A stretch of DNA of 64,000 nucleotides from Streptomyces ficellus (GTDB lineage Bacteria; Actinomycetota; Actinomycetes; Streptomycetales; Streptomycetaceae), in assembly GCF_009739905.1 (NCBI RefSeq), contig NZ_CP034279.1, positions 6,510,001-6,574,000 of the forward strand. Reading direction: 5' to 3'. Below, piece by piece: positions 34,869 to 42,699 of this stretch; within the stretch, counting starts at the first letter, position 1; each line of letters begins with the position of its first letter. The notes beneath the pieces were generated by a model. The model saw only the letters and a list, made by a program, of their open reading frames with translations. It did no database searches and was not told the origin of the DNA. Made by a program: the position numbers and the translations under genes.

Positions 34869-35639
34869 TCAGGCGGCGTCGTGCCGGATGAGCTTGAACA
34901 GGTACGCCTGGCAGTTGTCGCCCTCCCAGGTCTGGCGGTGCAGGACGACGGGCCGGAACCCGGCGTCGACGGCGTGGCCGACGATCCGCCTGAGTTCGGC
35001 GGTGTTGGACACGACCAGGTGGACCTCACCGTCCGGCGCGAGCAGATCGCGGGTGACGATCTGGTCGAGGAAGCGCAGGACGATCCCGGCGCCCACGCAG
35101 ACGTTGCGGACCACGGTGGGGTCCTCGCTGGTCCTGGTGCTGACGGCGGGCGGGTTGAAGGTGATGACGTCCAGCCGGGCGGTGTCGGGGAAGTCCTCGA
35201 ACAGGTTGGACACCAGCGGCCGGAAGACGGTGTCCGTCCGGTCGCCGACGATGTCCCGGTAGTGCGCGGCGGCCGTCGCCACGCTGTCCGGGTGGACGTC
35301 GGCCGCGTAGACCTCCCGCGCCCCCAGGGAGCCGGCGATCACGGCTTCGACGCCGAGGCCGGCGCCCATCGCCGCGTACGAGCGGCCCTTGACGGGGATC
35401 GTGCCGTCCAGCAGACGGTCGTGGACGATGCGGCTGGTGTCGCCCGGCGCGAACACGCCCGGCGGGAGTGTGAAGGTCCAGCCGTTGTACGCGTACGTCC
35501 GCTCGGTGTGGATGTCGGACGTGGAGCCGCTGTTGATGGCGAGGATCTCCTCCCGGGGCAGCGTGTCGGGCAGGGAGGCCAGCAGCGCGTGGGCAGCGTC
35601 CTCGGACGCGGCGCCGCCGACTGCGGTGCGGTCGGTCAT
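34869..35639 (-). CDS. SAM-dependent methyltransferase-like enzyme
   Basis: The protein is 256 aa from ATG 35639, directly after GGAGGAACC. The Rossmann SAM site is YAAMGAGLGVEAVIAGSLGA, with the acidic ribose-binding residue in REVYAADVHPDSV. DVITFNPPAVSTRTSEDP carries the N-P-P motif of the MTS (methyltransferase small) superfamily, usually associated with N-methylation of planar nitrogens. GAGLG replaces the usual GxGxG. SAM-fold proteins can also transfer the aminobutyrate group of SAM, as nicotianamine-type and CntL enzymes do, so the chemistry is open. It is the first biosynthetic gene after the transporter genes, 134 bases downstream of the ATPase. Confidence 0.83.
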   Translation of the reverse strand: MTDRTAVGGAASEDAAHALLASLPDTLPREEILAINSGSTSDIHTERTYAYNGWTFTLPPGVFAPGDTSRIVHDRLLDGTIPVKGRSYAAMGAGLGVEAVIAGSLGAREVYAADVHPDSVATAAAHYRDIVGDRTDTVFRPLVSNLFEDFPDTARLDVITFNPPAVSTRTSEDPTVVRNVCVGAGIVLRFLDQIVTRDLLAPDGEVHLVVSNTAELRRIVGHAVDAGFRPVVLHRQTWEGDNCQAYLFKLIRHDAA

Positions 35640-35718
35640 GGTTCCTCCGTGATCGGATGGAGAGGGGGAAGTAGGTCGTTGCGGGCACCGGACACGTGGT
35701 GGCCGCGACGCTCGGCCC

Positions 35719-35758
35719 GGAGAGTGCGCAGAGCGCGCGGAGAGTGCGCGGAGCGCGC
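35719..35758. repeat. Two tandem 20-bp direct repeats between ATPase and methyltransferase genes
   Basis: GGAGAGTGCGCAGAGCGCGC (35719-35738) is followed immediately by the same sequence with one change (35739-35758). It lies in the only sizeable gap inside the nine-gene locus and could mark a second promoter or be a slippage product. Confidence 0.8.
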
Positions 35759-35773
35759 CGCTTGCGCCGTGGG

Positions 35774-37393
35774 CTAGGACGGGTGCGAGGCCGCCCGGTC
35801 CGCGCCCGTCCGGCCCGAGGCCGTGTCCGCGACCGCCCGGCCCGCGCCGAGGTCCATCGCGTCGACGAGCCGCCGGGTGAGCGCGGCCCGGGGCGCGCGC
35901 AGCACCTCGTCGGGGGCGCCGGTCTCGACGACGCGCCCCTCGTCGATGACGACGACGTGATGGGCGACGGCGGCGAGGAGCCCGAGATCGTGGCTCACCC
36001 ACAGCAGCGCGGTGCCGTGCTCCTCGCGGAGCCGGGCGAGTTCGGCGAGGACCGCCGAGGTGGCGGCCGGGTCCAGGGCCGTGGTGATCTCGTCGCAGAC
36101 CAGGACGTCGGGTGCCGCGACGACCGCCCGGGCCAGCGCCGCCCGTTGCAGCTCGCCGCCGGACAGGCCGGCGGGCCGGCGCCCGGCGGTCTCCGGGTCG
36201 AGCCCCAGGCGGTCCAGCAGCCGCAGCGCGTCGGCGCGCGCGTCGTCCGGGGCGCGACCGCGGAGCCGTACGGCGGTACGGGCCACCTGCTCGGCCACCG
36301 GACGCCGCTCGTCGAACGAGCCGCGCACCTCCTGCCACACGTACTGCACGCGCCGCTTCTGCTCGCGGGTGCGCCGCCGCAGGACGGGCAGGGCCACGCC
36401 GTCCAGGAGCACCCGGCCGCGCTGCCGCTCGTGGAGGCCGGCGACGCAGCGGGCCAGGGTCGTCTTGCCGCTGCCGGACAGGCCCGCGACACCGACGCAG
36501 GCCCCGGCCGCCAGACGCAGGTCCACCGCGTGCAGGACGGGGCCGCGGCGGTGGCTTCGCAGGTGCGCGGAGAGCGCGCGCACCTCCAGCACCGGCGGCC
36601 GGCCGGGGTCGCGGGGGCGGTGGCGTACGACGTCGGGCCGCGGCCGGACGGGCAGGGCCTCGGCGGGAGTGCCCGAGGCCACCACCCGGCCACGGCTCAG
36701 GACGACCACGTGGTCGGCGAGGGCCCGCACCAGGTCGTGGTCGTGGCTGAGCAGGAGCAGGCCGAGGCCCTCGCGGGTGAGCGAGGCGAGTTCCTCCGCG
36801 AGCCGCGTGCGGGCCACCGTGTCCAGACCGGTGCTGGGCTCGTCGAGGACCAGGATCCGGGGGCGGCACACCAGGGTCTGGGCGAGGGCGACGCGCTGCC
36901 GCTGGCCGCCGGAGAACTGGTGGGGGAAGCGCCGCTGGACGTCCCGCCCGGCAGGGAGCTGCGCGGAGCGGAGCGCCTCCGCCACCACGTCCGCCGGCGG
37001 GGACGCCGGGTGGTGCAGCCGGGCCAGTTCGGCGAGGACGGCGCCGGTGCGGCGGGCCGGGTTCAGTGTGCTTCCCGGGTGTTGCGGCATGTACGCCACG
37101 ACCCGCCCGGGCACCGAGGCGGCCCTCGCCGTGGGGCCGAGGCCGTCGACGACGGTGACGCCGCCGACGGTGACCCGGCCGGTCAGCCGTACGCCCGGTC
37201 CCGCCTCGCCCAGGAGCGTGAGGGCGGCGGTCGTCTTGCCGCTGCCGGACGGGCCGACGAGCGCGGTGACGCGTCCCGCGTACAGGTCGAGGTCGACCCC
37301 GTCGAGGAGCACGGTGTTCCCGGCGCGTGCGGTCAGGTCGCGGACGGTGGCGAGCGCGGTGGGTCCGCCGGTGGGGGTGGTGAGCGCGGTCAT
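35774..37393 (-). CDS. Double ATP-binding protein of a peptide/nickel/opine-type ABC importer
   Basis: A 539-aa fusion of two complete ABC ATPase domains. Domain 1: Walker A VGPSGSGKTTAALTLLG, signature FSGGQRQRVALAQTL, Walker B RILVLDEPSTGLD. Domain 2: Walker A AGLSGSGKTTLARCVAG, signature LSGGELQRAALARA, Walker B DVLVCDEITTALD. It is equivalent to separate NikD/NikE or DppD/DppF (CntD/CntF) subunits joined in one chain. Its ATG overlaps the stop of the upstream permease by 4 bases. It energises uptake by the two permeases and the lipoprotein encoded upstream. Confidence 0.94.
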   Translation of the reverse strand: MTALTTPTGGPTALATVRDLTARAGNTVLLDGVDLDLYAGRVTALVGPSGSGKTTAALTLLGEAGPGVRLTGRVTVGGVTVVDGLGPTARAASVPGRVVAYMPQHPGSTLNPARRTGAVLAELARLHHPASPPADVVAEALRSAQLPAGRDVQRRFPHQFSGGQRQRVALAQTLVCRPRILVLDEPSTGLDTVARTRLAEELASLTREGLGLLLLSHDHDLVRALADHVVVLSRGRVVASGTPAEALPVRPRPDVVRHRPRDPGRPPVLEVRALSAHLRSHRRGPVLHAVDLRLAAGACVGVAGLSGSGKTTLARCVAGLHERQRGRVLLDGVALPVLRRRTREQKRRVQYVWQEVRGSFDERRPVAEQVARTAVRLRGRAPDDARADALRLLDRLGLDPETAGRRPAGLSGGELQRAALARAVVAAPDVLVCDEITTALDPAATSAVLAELARLREEHGTALLWVSHDLGLLAAVAHHVVVIDEGRVVETGAPDEVLRAPRAALTRRLVDAMDLGAGRAVADTASGRTGADRAASHPS

Positions 37394-38226
37394 CGGGCGG
37401 GCTCCTTCCTCTGCGTGAGGGGGCGGGAACGGGCGAGCAGGCGGTCGGCAAGCAGGTTGAGCCCCACCGTGAACAGGACGAGCATCAGGGCGGGCGCCAG
37501 CACCGCCCACGGCTGGAGCAGGAGCCCCTCCCGGCCGCGCGCGATGCTCACCGCCCAGTCGGGTGCCGTCGGACTCAGCCCGAGCCCCAGGAAGTTGGCC
37601 GATCCGACGAGGAAGACCGCGAGGGTGACCCGGGTGCCGAAGTCGGCGGTGACCGGGCCGAGCGCCGAGCGCGCGACGAACCCGAACTGGATGCGGCTCC
37701 ACGACTCGCCCTGGAGCCGCAGCGCCTCGGCGACCGGACTGCTCGCCGCGTCCAGCGCGGCCGCCCTGACCAGCCGGGCGACCGGCGGCACGTTGACGGC
37801 AGCGACGGCGAGCGCGATGGCGACCGGTGAGCCGCGCCAGCCCACGGCGACCACACTGATCACCAACAGGGTCGGGAGCGGCAGGAGCACGTCCAGCGGC
37901 CGGATGAGCAGTTCGTCCAGCCACCGCCGACGCGCGGACGCCGCGAGCAGGCCGGCCATCCCGCCCACCAGGTAGGCGAGTACGACCGCGCCCAGGGCCA
38001 TGCCCAGCGCGCTGCGCCCGCCGTGGAGCAGCAGGGCCAGGACGTCGCGGCCCAGGGCGTCCGTGCCGAGGAGGTGTTCGCCGTCGCGTGCCGCGTAGGG
38101 GGCGGCCAGCCCGGCGGCGGGCGCGTCGGCGAACAGCGGCCCCAGCGCGGCCGCGCCGAGCGGCAGGGCGAGGAGCACGGCGCCGACGGGCGCCCGCAGG
38201 GAGCGGACCACCGCACGGGCATTCAT
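37390..38226 (-). CDS. ABC transporter permease, NikC/DppC type
   Basis: The protein is 278 aa from ATG 38226. About six membrane helices are present, starting VGAVLLALPLGAAALGPLFA. HLLGTDALGRDVLALLLHGG is the standard NikC/DppC N-terminal block. The EAA-type loop contacting the ATPase lies around AAALDAASSPVAEALRLQGE. Both ends overlap neighbours by 4 bases. It pairs with the second permease encoded just upstream. Confidence 0.94.
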   Translation of the reverse strand: MNARAVVRSLRAPVGAVLLALPLGAAALGPLFADAPAAGLAAPYAARDGEHLLGTDALGRDVLALLLHGGRSALGMALGAVVLAYLVGGMAGLLAASARRRWLDELLIRPLDVLLPLPTLLVISVVAVGWRGSPVAIALAVAAVNVPPVARLVRAAALDAASSPVAEALRLQGESWSRIQFGFVARSALGPVTADFGTRVTLAVFLVGSANFLGLGLSPTAPDWAVSIARGREGLLLQPWAVLAPALMLVLFTVGLNLLADRLLARSRPLTQRKEPAR

Positions 38227-39170
38227 CGGAGGACCTCCGTACGCGGGACGAGGCGGTGACACAGCAGGTCCGCCGCGAGGCTGAACAGCAGGGCCGCGAC
38301 GGCGACCACCAGGGCGAGGCCCTGCACGGTGGGTACGTCCCGCGCCTCCACCGCCCGGACGAGCGCGGTGGCCACCCCGGGCACGGCGAAGACCGCCTCG
38401 ACGATCAGGACGCCGCCGACGAGGTTGTCGCCCACCCGCGCCAGCTCCTGGATGCCGGGGACCGCCGCGTTGGGCAGTACGTGGCGCAGCAGCAGCGTCC
38501 GGCGCGGCACGCCCAGGCGCCTGGCCTGCACGACGTACCCCGCGCCGAGGACGGAGACCACGCCCGCCCGCACCTGCCGGGAGAGCAGGCACACCACGCG
38601 CGCGGCCACGACCGTGACCGGCAGGACCAGCAGCGCGGGTTCGGCGAGCAGGTCGCCCGCCTCGACGCCCACCCATGTGGCGGGCAGCAGGCCCAGCTTG
38701 AGCGACAGCCCGGCGACCAGCAGCAGGGCCAGCACGAAGTCGGGTACGGCGTTCAGGGCGAGGGTGACGGAGGTGACGGTACGGTCCAGGCGGCCGCCCT
38801 CGCGCAGACCGGACGCCACGCCGAGGAGCACGGCCACGGGCAGGACGACGGCGAGCGTCACCGCGCCGAGCACCAGGGTCGTACCGACGGTGTCGGCGAG
38901 GATGTCCCGTACCGGGCCGCCGCTGACCAGGGAGGTGCCGAAGTCGCCGGTGGGCAGGCCCGCCGCCCAGTCGGTGAACCGCTCCACCGCCGGGCGGTCC
39001 AGGCCGAGTTGTTCGCGCAGCGCCGCTACCTGCGCGTCGGTGGCGTCCTCGTTGTTGCGGACGTCGGCGGCGTCACCCGGCAGGAGGGCGGTCAGGGCGA
39101 AGACCAGCACCGCGAGCAGCGCGAGCTGGGCGGCGCCGAGGGCGAGCCGCTGGAAGGCGTACCCACGCAT
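38223..39170 (-). CDS. ABC transporter permease, NikB/DppB type
   Basis: The protein is 315 aa from ATG 39170. TM1 is LALGAAQLALLAVLVFALTA followed by LLPGDAA and the LREQLGLDRPAVERF block typical of NikB/DppB. Further helices run from TTLVLGAVTLAVVLPVAVLL onward. The coupling loop VVQARRLGVPRRTLLLRHVL precedes NAAVPGIQELARVGDNLVGG. It overlaps the next permease by 4 bases and starts 3 bases after the stop of the binding protein, so the four transport genes are tightly coupled. Confidence 0.94.
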   Translation of the reverse strand: MRGYAFQRLALGAAQLALLAVLVFALTALLPGDAADVRNNEDATDAQVAALREQLGLDRPAVERFTDWAAGLPTGDFGTSLVSGGPVRDILADTVGTTLVLGAVTLAVVLPVAVLLGVASGLREGGRLDRTVTSVTLALNAVPDFVLALLLVAGLSLKLGLLPATWVGVEAGDLLAEPALLVLPVTVVAARVVCLLSRQVRAGVVSVLGAGYVVQARRLGVPRRTLLLRHVLPNAAVPGIQELARVGDNLVGGVLIVEAVFAVPGVATALVRAVEARDVPTVQGLALVVAVAALLFSLAADLLCHRLVPRTEVLR

Positions 39171-39172
39171 CG

Positions 39173-40723
39173 TCAGGCCAGCCACACCTTGTCGAAGCGG
39201 GCCGAGTGCAGGGTGTTGGGCGGGGCGGCGTCCATGCCGCGGACCCGGGACGAGACGGCGTTGAGCCAGTCCGGGTGGCCCCACACGAGCAGTCCGCCCT
39301 CGTCGTGCACCGTGCGCTGCAACCGGCCGTAGAGCCGGGTCCGTTCGGCCTCGTCGGTGGTGGACCGGGCCGTGGCGAAGGCCGCGTCGAAGTCCTTGCG
39401 GCGCCAGGCGGAGGCGTTGAAGGCGGAGGTGCTCAGCAGCCGGTCGTTGAGGTAGTTGGGGATGGTCATCGCGCCGGAGCGGTGGCTGCCCATCACCCCC
39501 TTGGTGAGCTGGTCCTTGAAGTACGTCTCGGACGAACCGGTGGTGACCTTCACCCGCAGTCCGGCGTCGGCGGCCTGCTCGGCGAAGAGCGTCGCGGCCT
39601 CCACGAAGCCGTTGGCCACTGATGAGGTGTAGAGGGACAGCGTCCTGTTGAGCACGCCCGCCTTCTTCAGCAGCGCGCGGGCCTCCTCGACGTCACGCGT
39701 ACGCTGCGGGACGTCCTCGGGGTAGTACTGGTAGCCCTTGCCGAACATGTCGTTGCCGACCACGCCCTGTCCGGCGAGGACGACCTGGACGAGCTTTTCG
39801 CGGTCGGCGAGCAGTTTGAACGCCAGGGTCACGTCCGGGTCGTCGAAGGGTTCCTGGTCGCACTTCATCACGATGGCGTGGGCGGTGCTGCCCTTGGCGG
39901 CCAGGACCCGTACGGATCTGTCGGCCTGGACGGTCCGCGCGAAGGTGGGCGTCATCTCGTAGCCGAACTCGGCTTCCCCCGCCCGCAGGGCGTTGCCGCG
40001 GGCGTCGGCGTCCGCGGCGAGGACGTGCAGCTCGTCGACGTACGCGCCGCCGTCCCAGTGGTCGTCGAAGCGCTCGGCGACGAAGGAACGCCCGGCCTGG
40101 AAGGTCTTCAGCCGGAACGCCCCGGTGCCGGCCGGGCGGGCCGGGTCGGCGTACCGGGAGCTGACGACGGCCGTGCCGAGGGTGCCGAGGAGGGCGGGGA
40201 ACTCGGCGGTGGGCCGCTTCAGGGCGACCTCGACGACGTTCCCGCCCGCCGCGCGGCTCTTCTTGAGGTCGATGACGGACAGCAGGCCCTGCGCGAAGTG
40301 GGTGGTCGCCTTCGGGTCGAGGATGCGGGCGAAGGTGAAGAGGACGTCCTCGGGCGCCAGCGGCTTGCCGTCGTGGAAGAGCGCCTCGCGGAGGGTGAAC
40401 CGCCACACGGTGGCGTCGGCGTTGGACTCCCACTTCGCGGCGAGGCGGGGTACGGGCGCCATGGTGGCGTCCAGCTCCACGAGCCGGTCGAACAGCGCCT
40501 TGGTGCGGGCCATGTCGATGGCCAGCGACTCGGCGTGCGGGTCGATCGTCTCCTGCTCGCCGCCCCCGGTGAACAGCGCCCGGAACCGGCCGCCCCGCCG
40601 CGGCTCGCCGCCGCCGGCGGCCTCGTCCGTGGCGCCGGGGCCGCCGCACGCGGTCAGGGCTATGCCGCCCGCTGCGGCGCCGGTCAGGGCGAGGAACTCT
40701 CGGCGGTTCCGGAAGATCGACAT
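39173..40723 (-). CDS. Tat-exported lipoprotein, SBP family 5 substrate-binding protein
   Basis: The protein is 516 aa from ATG 40723 (GTG 40741 is an alternative). The signal MSIFRNRREFLALTGAAAGG has a twin-arginine RREFL motif, followed by a lipobox LTAC with the acylated Cys at about residue 26. The mature part matches SBP_bac_5 proteins (VWRFTLREALFHDGKPLAPE, DVLFTFARILDPKATT, PAGTGAFRLKTF). The family binds peptides, Ni or Co chelates, and opine metallophores (NikA, DppA, CntA). Tat export means it folds before export, sometimes with a ligand. It is the first gene downstream of the Zur-like site. Confidence 0.93.
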   Translation of the reverse strand: MSIFRNRREFLALTGAAAGGIALTACGGPGATDEAAGGGEPRRGGRFRALFTGGGEQETIDPHAESLAIDMARTKALFDRLVELDATMAPVPRLAAKWESNADATVWRFTLREALFHDGKPLAPEDVLFTFARILDPKATTHFAQGLLSVIDLKKSRAAGGNVVEVALKRPTAEFPALLGTLGTAVVSSRYADPARPAGTGAFRLKTFQAGRSFVAERFDDHWDGGAYVDELHVLAADADARGNALRAGEAEFGYEMTPTFARTVQADRSVRVLAAKGSTAHAIVMKCDQEPFDDPDVTLAFKLLADREKLVQVVLAGQGVVGNDMFGKGYQYYPEDVPQRTRDVEEARALLKKAGVLNRTLSLYTSSVANGFVEAATLFAEQAADAGLRVKVTTGSSETYFKDQLTKGVMGSHRSGAMTIPNYLNDRLLSTSAFNASAWRRKDFDAAFATARSTTDEAERTRLYGRLQRTVHDEGGLLVWGHPDWLNAVSSRVRGMDAAPPNTLHSARFDKVWLA

Positions 40724-40810
40724 GCTGCTCCCCAGGCTCACGTGGTGGACCCCGCACCACGTCCGCAGGACGGCGCGGAGGAGTGCGGGGCCCGAGCAGC
40801 ATCCAATAGA

Positions 40811-40825
40811 TGAAAATGATTGTCA
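40811..40825. promoter_or_regulatory. Zur-box-like operator upstream of the metallophore-type operon
   Basis: TGAAAATGATTGTCA is a 7-1-7 palindrome with one mismatch (TGAAAAT against the reverse complement TGACAAT). It closely matches the described actinobacterial Zur consensus of the TGAAAATnATTTTCA kind. It lies about 88 bases before the lipoprotein ATG and about 70 before the divergent glycosyltransferase ATG, in the A/T-richest stretch nearby. An iron (DmdR/IdeR) box, TTAGGTTAGGC-like, is not present. Confidence 0.65.
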
Positions 40826-40894
40826 ATCTCGTCTGACGGTTGGTTCGATCTCGGCCGAAGCCTGGTTCCCGGCCCCCTCGTGGAGAATCACCGG

Positions 40895-41299
40895 ATGCGC
40901 ATCCTGATCGTCACGGCCGGCTCACGCGGAGACGTCGCGCCCTACACGGGCCTGGGGCAGCGCCTGACGGCCGCGGGCCACGAAGTCGCCGTCGCCGCCC
41001 ACCCGTGCTTCGAGACACTCGTCCGCGGCTGCGGACTCGACCACCGACCCGTACCGGGAGACCCGCAAGCGCTGATCGAGGACTGGGCCAGGGCGGCGTC
41101 GCGGGCCGAGACGCAGGCGCTGACCAGGGCGTACGCGGACGGGCTCGCCGACGGGGTGGCGCAGGCCGCGGCGGGCGGAGCCGACCTGCTGCTCACCGCC
41201 TTCGGCCCGGCACCGCTCAGCCGGGCGGCCGGCGAAGCGCTGGGCGTCCCCGTCATCGGCACCTACCTCGTACCGTCCCACCCGGCCCGGAACTCCTAG
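40895..41299 (+). pseudogene. N-terminal half of a split family-1 glycosyltransferase
   Basis: From ATG 40895 the protein reads MRILIVTAGSRGDVAPYTGL, GAALSRAAGEALGVPVIGTY-like sequence and LVPSHPARNS, then stops at TAG 41297-41299. This is the acceptor domain of an MGT/UGT-type (GT1) glycosyltransferase, about 134 of an expected 390-400 residues. The stop codon is part of the CTAG at the edge of the adjoining inverted-repeat element. The missing donor domain is found on the same strand and in good condition from 47901 to 48614. The gene was therefore broken by insertion. Confidence 0.88.
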
Positions 41300-41473
41300 G
41301 GCGTGTTTCGAAAGTCCCGTCTGGCCGGGAACGCCCGGCACGCACCCTCGCGGCGTTGTCGGCCGTCGGCGCAGCCCGCTGCGCTCTCCGACCTCCGCCT
41401 TGCGATCGCACGCACCAGACGCCCCCGGCCCCGCCCTCCGGGCGGACGACGCTACTTTCGAAACACGCCCTAG
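41296..41473. mobile_element. CTAG-flanked MITE-like element that interrupts the glycosyltransferase gene
   Basis: The arms CTAGGGCGTGTTTCGAAAGT (41296-41315) and its perfect reverse complement (41454-41473) enclose about 138 bases with no transposase. The flanking CTAG can be read as a 4-bp target duplication, and the arm is related to that of the 13914-13983 element (common pattern CGTGT..CG.AAAGT). Internal sequence holds a small hairpin, CCGCCC/GGGCGG, near 41431-41445. It is probably mobilised by an IS5-type transposase elsewhere. It sits exactly at the break in the glycosyltransferase. Confidence 0.75.
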
Positions 41474-41509
41474 CCCAGGCACCCGGGAGCAAGTAACCGG
41501 CCGGTAGCT

Positions 41510-41770
41510 TCAAGAGCGCTCGGTTGCCGCTTCGGGCAGGGCGTTGACGCGGTTCTCGTACTCGCGACGGGCCTTGCGCTGCGCCGGGACGGCCTGCGCG
41601 CCGTCGAGGGGTTGGCAGCGAGCGAGGAGCTCGCGGTGGACGGACGGTGCGGCGGTCACACGGAGGATGTAGCCCTGGCCGCGCCGTACGGTCATCCCGT
41701 CGGCCAGGGCCGAGCGCTGGTCGCCGGGCAGGCCGGCTTTGCGGAGGAAGTCGGCGACCTTGCCGGGCAT
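41510..41770 (-). CDS. Hypothetical protein of about 86 aa downstream of an integrase tail
   Basis: GKVADFLRKAGLPGDQRSAL, TVRRGQGYILRVTAAPSVHR and RKARREYENRVNALPEA look like a genuine soluble protein. The frame stays open upstream to a stop at 41828-41830 and reads PVPRPVPAPELPVILYM before the called ATG, so the natural protein may be longer with its start lost or using a rare codon. It follows the integrase 3' fragment on the same strand within a few bases, so it probably belonged to the same mobile element. Function unknown. Confidence 0.5.
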   Translation of the reverse strand: MPGKVADFLRKAGLPGDQRSALADGMTVRRGQGYILRVTAAPSVHRELLARCQPLDGAQAVPAQRKARREYENRVNALPEAATERS

Positions 41771-41831
41771 GTAGAGGATGACGGGCAGTTCCGGCGCCGG
41801 AACCGGCCTCGGTACTGGTGTGATCGCCTAA

Positions 41832-41990
41832 TCAACTGTCGCCGGTTTCCCCGAGGAACCCAGCCAGCTGGTGACCGATTGTGGTCGCCAGCGGCGTATC
41901 GCTCCAGGTCCTCCTGGTCTCGTTGCGGAGCCAGGTGGTGGTCTTGTTGTGGTAGCCGAGCGAGTCCGCTACGACGGCGCGGGATTTGGC
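41832..41990 (-). pseudogene. Detached 3' end of an integrase gene (second copy)
   Basis: On the minus strand this reads VVADSLGYHNKTTTWLRNET, RRTWSD, then IGHQLAGFLGETGDS and stop. It is a diverged copy of the C-terminus of the integrase at 42700-43664, which reads VVADALGYHNKTTTRLLNET. Only about 50 residues remain, truncated at the 5' side near 41990. Together with the larger copy it brackets the methyltransferase gene at 42014-42667. Confidence 0.75.
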
Positions 41991-42013
41991 ATGGGGCCGG
42001 AGAACAGCTGCGA

Positions 42014-42667
42014 ATGGGGGGTGTTAACTTCCTTCCCGTGGCGGAGCACCAGGACGAGACCAGGGCGGCCTACGACGGGGTCGTCGAGCTGTATGCGTCG
42101 ATGTTCGCTAATCGGCTGGAGACGCAGCCGTTCTCGCGGAACATGATCGGCATCTTTGCCGAGCTGGTGCGCGGGACGGGGAACCTGCGGGCGGCCGATG
42201 TCGGCTGCGGGCCCGGACATCTGACGGCCATGCTGCACGACCTCGGGCTGGATGCCTTCGGGCTGGACCTCTCCCCAGCCATGGTCGACCATGCCCGGCG
42301 GGCCCATCCGGAGCTGCAGTTCGACGAGGCACGGATGGAGGCCCTCCCAGTTGAGGACGGCGCGCTCGGCGGAGTGCTGGCCCACTACTCGATGATCCAC
42401 ACCCCTCCTGGGGAACTACCCGCGCTGCTTGCCGAGCAGGCGCGTGTCCTGGCACCAGGGGGCCTGCTCCTGGTCTCGTTCTTCGCGACAGACGGGCCCG
42501 AGCCGGTCCGCTTCGACCACAAGGTGACGCCCGCTTATAGCTGGCCGGCGGACCGGTTCGCCGAGCTGCTGGCCGGGGCCGGGCTCGTCACATTCGCCCG
42601 GCTGCTCCACGACCCGGCCTCTGAGCGGGGCTTCCTCGACGCCCACTTGCTGGCCCGCCTCCGCTAG
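42014..42667 (+). CDS. Class I SAM-dependent methyltransferase (cargo gene)
   Basis: The protein is about 217 aa from ATG 42014 after a G-rich stretch; GTG 42038 is an alternative. It has SAM motif I RAADVGCGPGHLTAMLHDLG, motif II FGLDLSPAMVDHARRAHPEL, and post-motif LPVEDGALGGVLAHYSMIHT. It resembles the broad group of ubiquinone-type (Methyltransf_11/25) methyltransferases that often methylate and inactivate small molecules in Streptomyces. G+C looks lower than in flanking core genes. Integrase 3' ends in the opposite orientation lie on both sides, so it is mobile cargo. Confidence 0.85.
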   Translation: MGGVNFLPVAEHQDETRAAYDGVVELYASMFANRLETQPFSRNMIGIFAELVRGTGNLRAADVGCGPGHLTAMLHDLGLDAFGLDLSPAMVDHARRAHPELQFDEARMEALPVEDGALGGVLAHYSMIHTPPGELPALLAEQARVLAPGGLLLVSFFATDGPEPVRFDHKVTPAYSWPADRFAELLAGAGLVTFARLLHDPASERGFLDAHLLARLR

Positions 42668-42699
42668 AGCATGGCCTTCTACTGGTGCGCTCGCTGTAT

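Noticed and set aside
40811..40825. Reading the palindrome as an iron (Fur/DmdR) or nickel (Nur) box
   Set aside because: Actinobacterial iron boxes are TTAGGTTAGGC-like and Nur sites are TTGCAA half-sites; neither pattern is present, whereas the Zur form fits with one mismatch.
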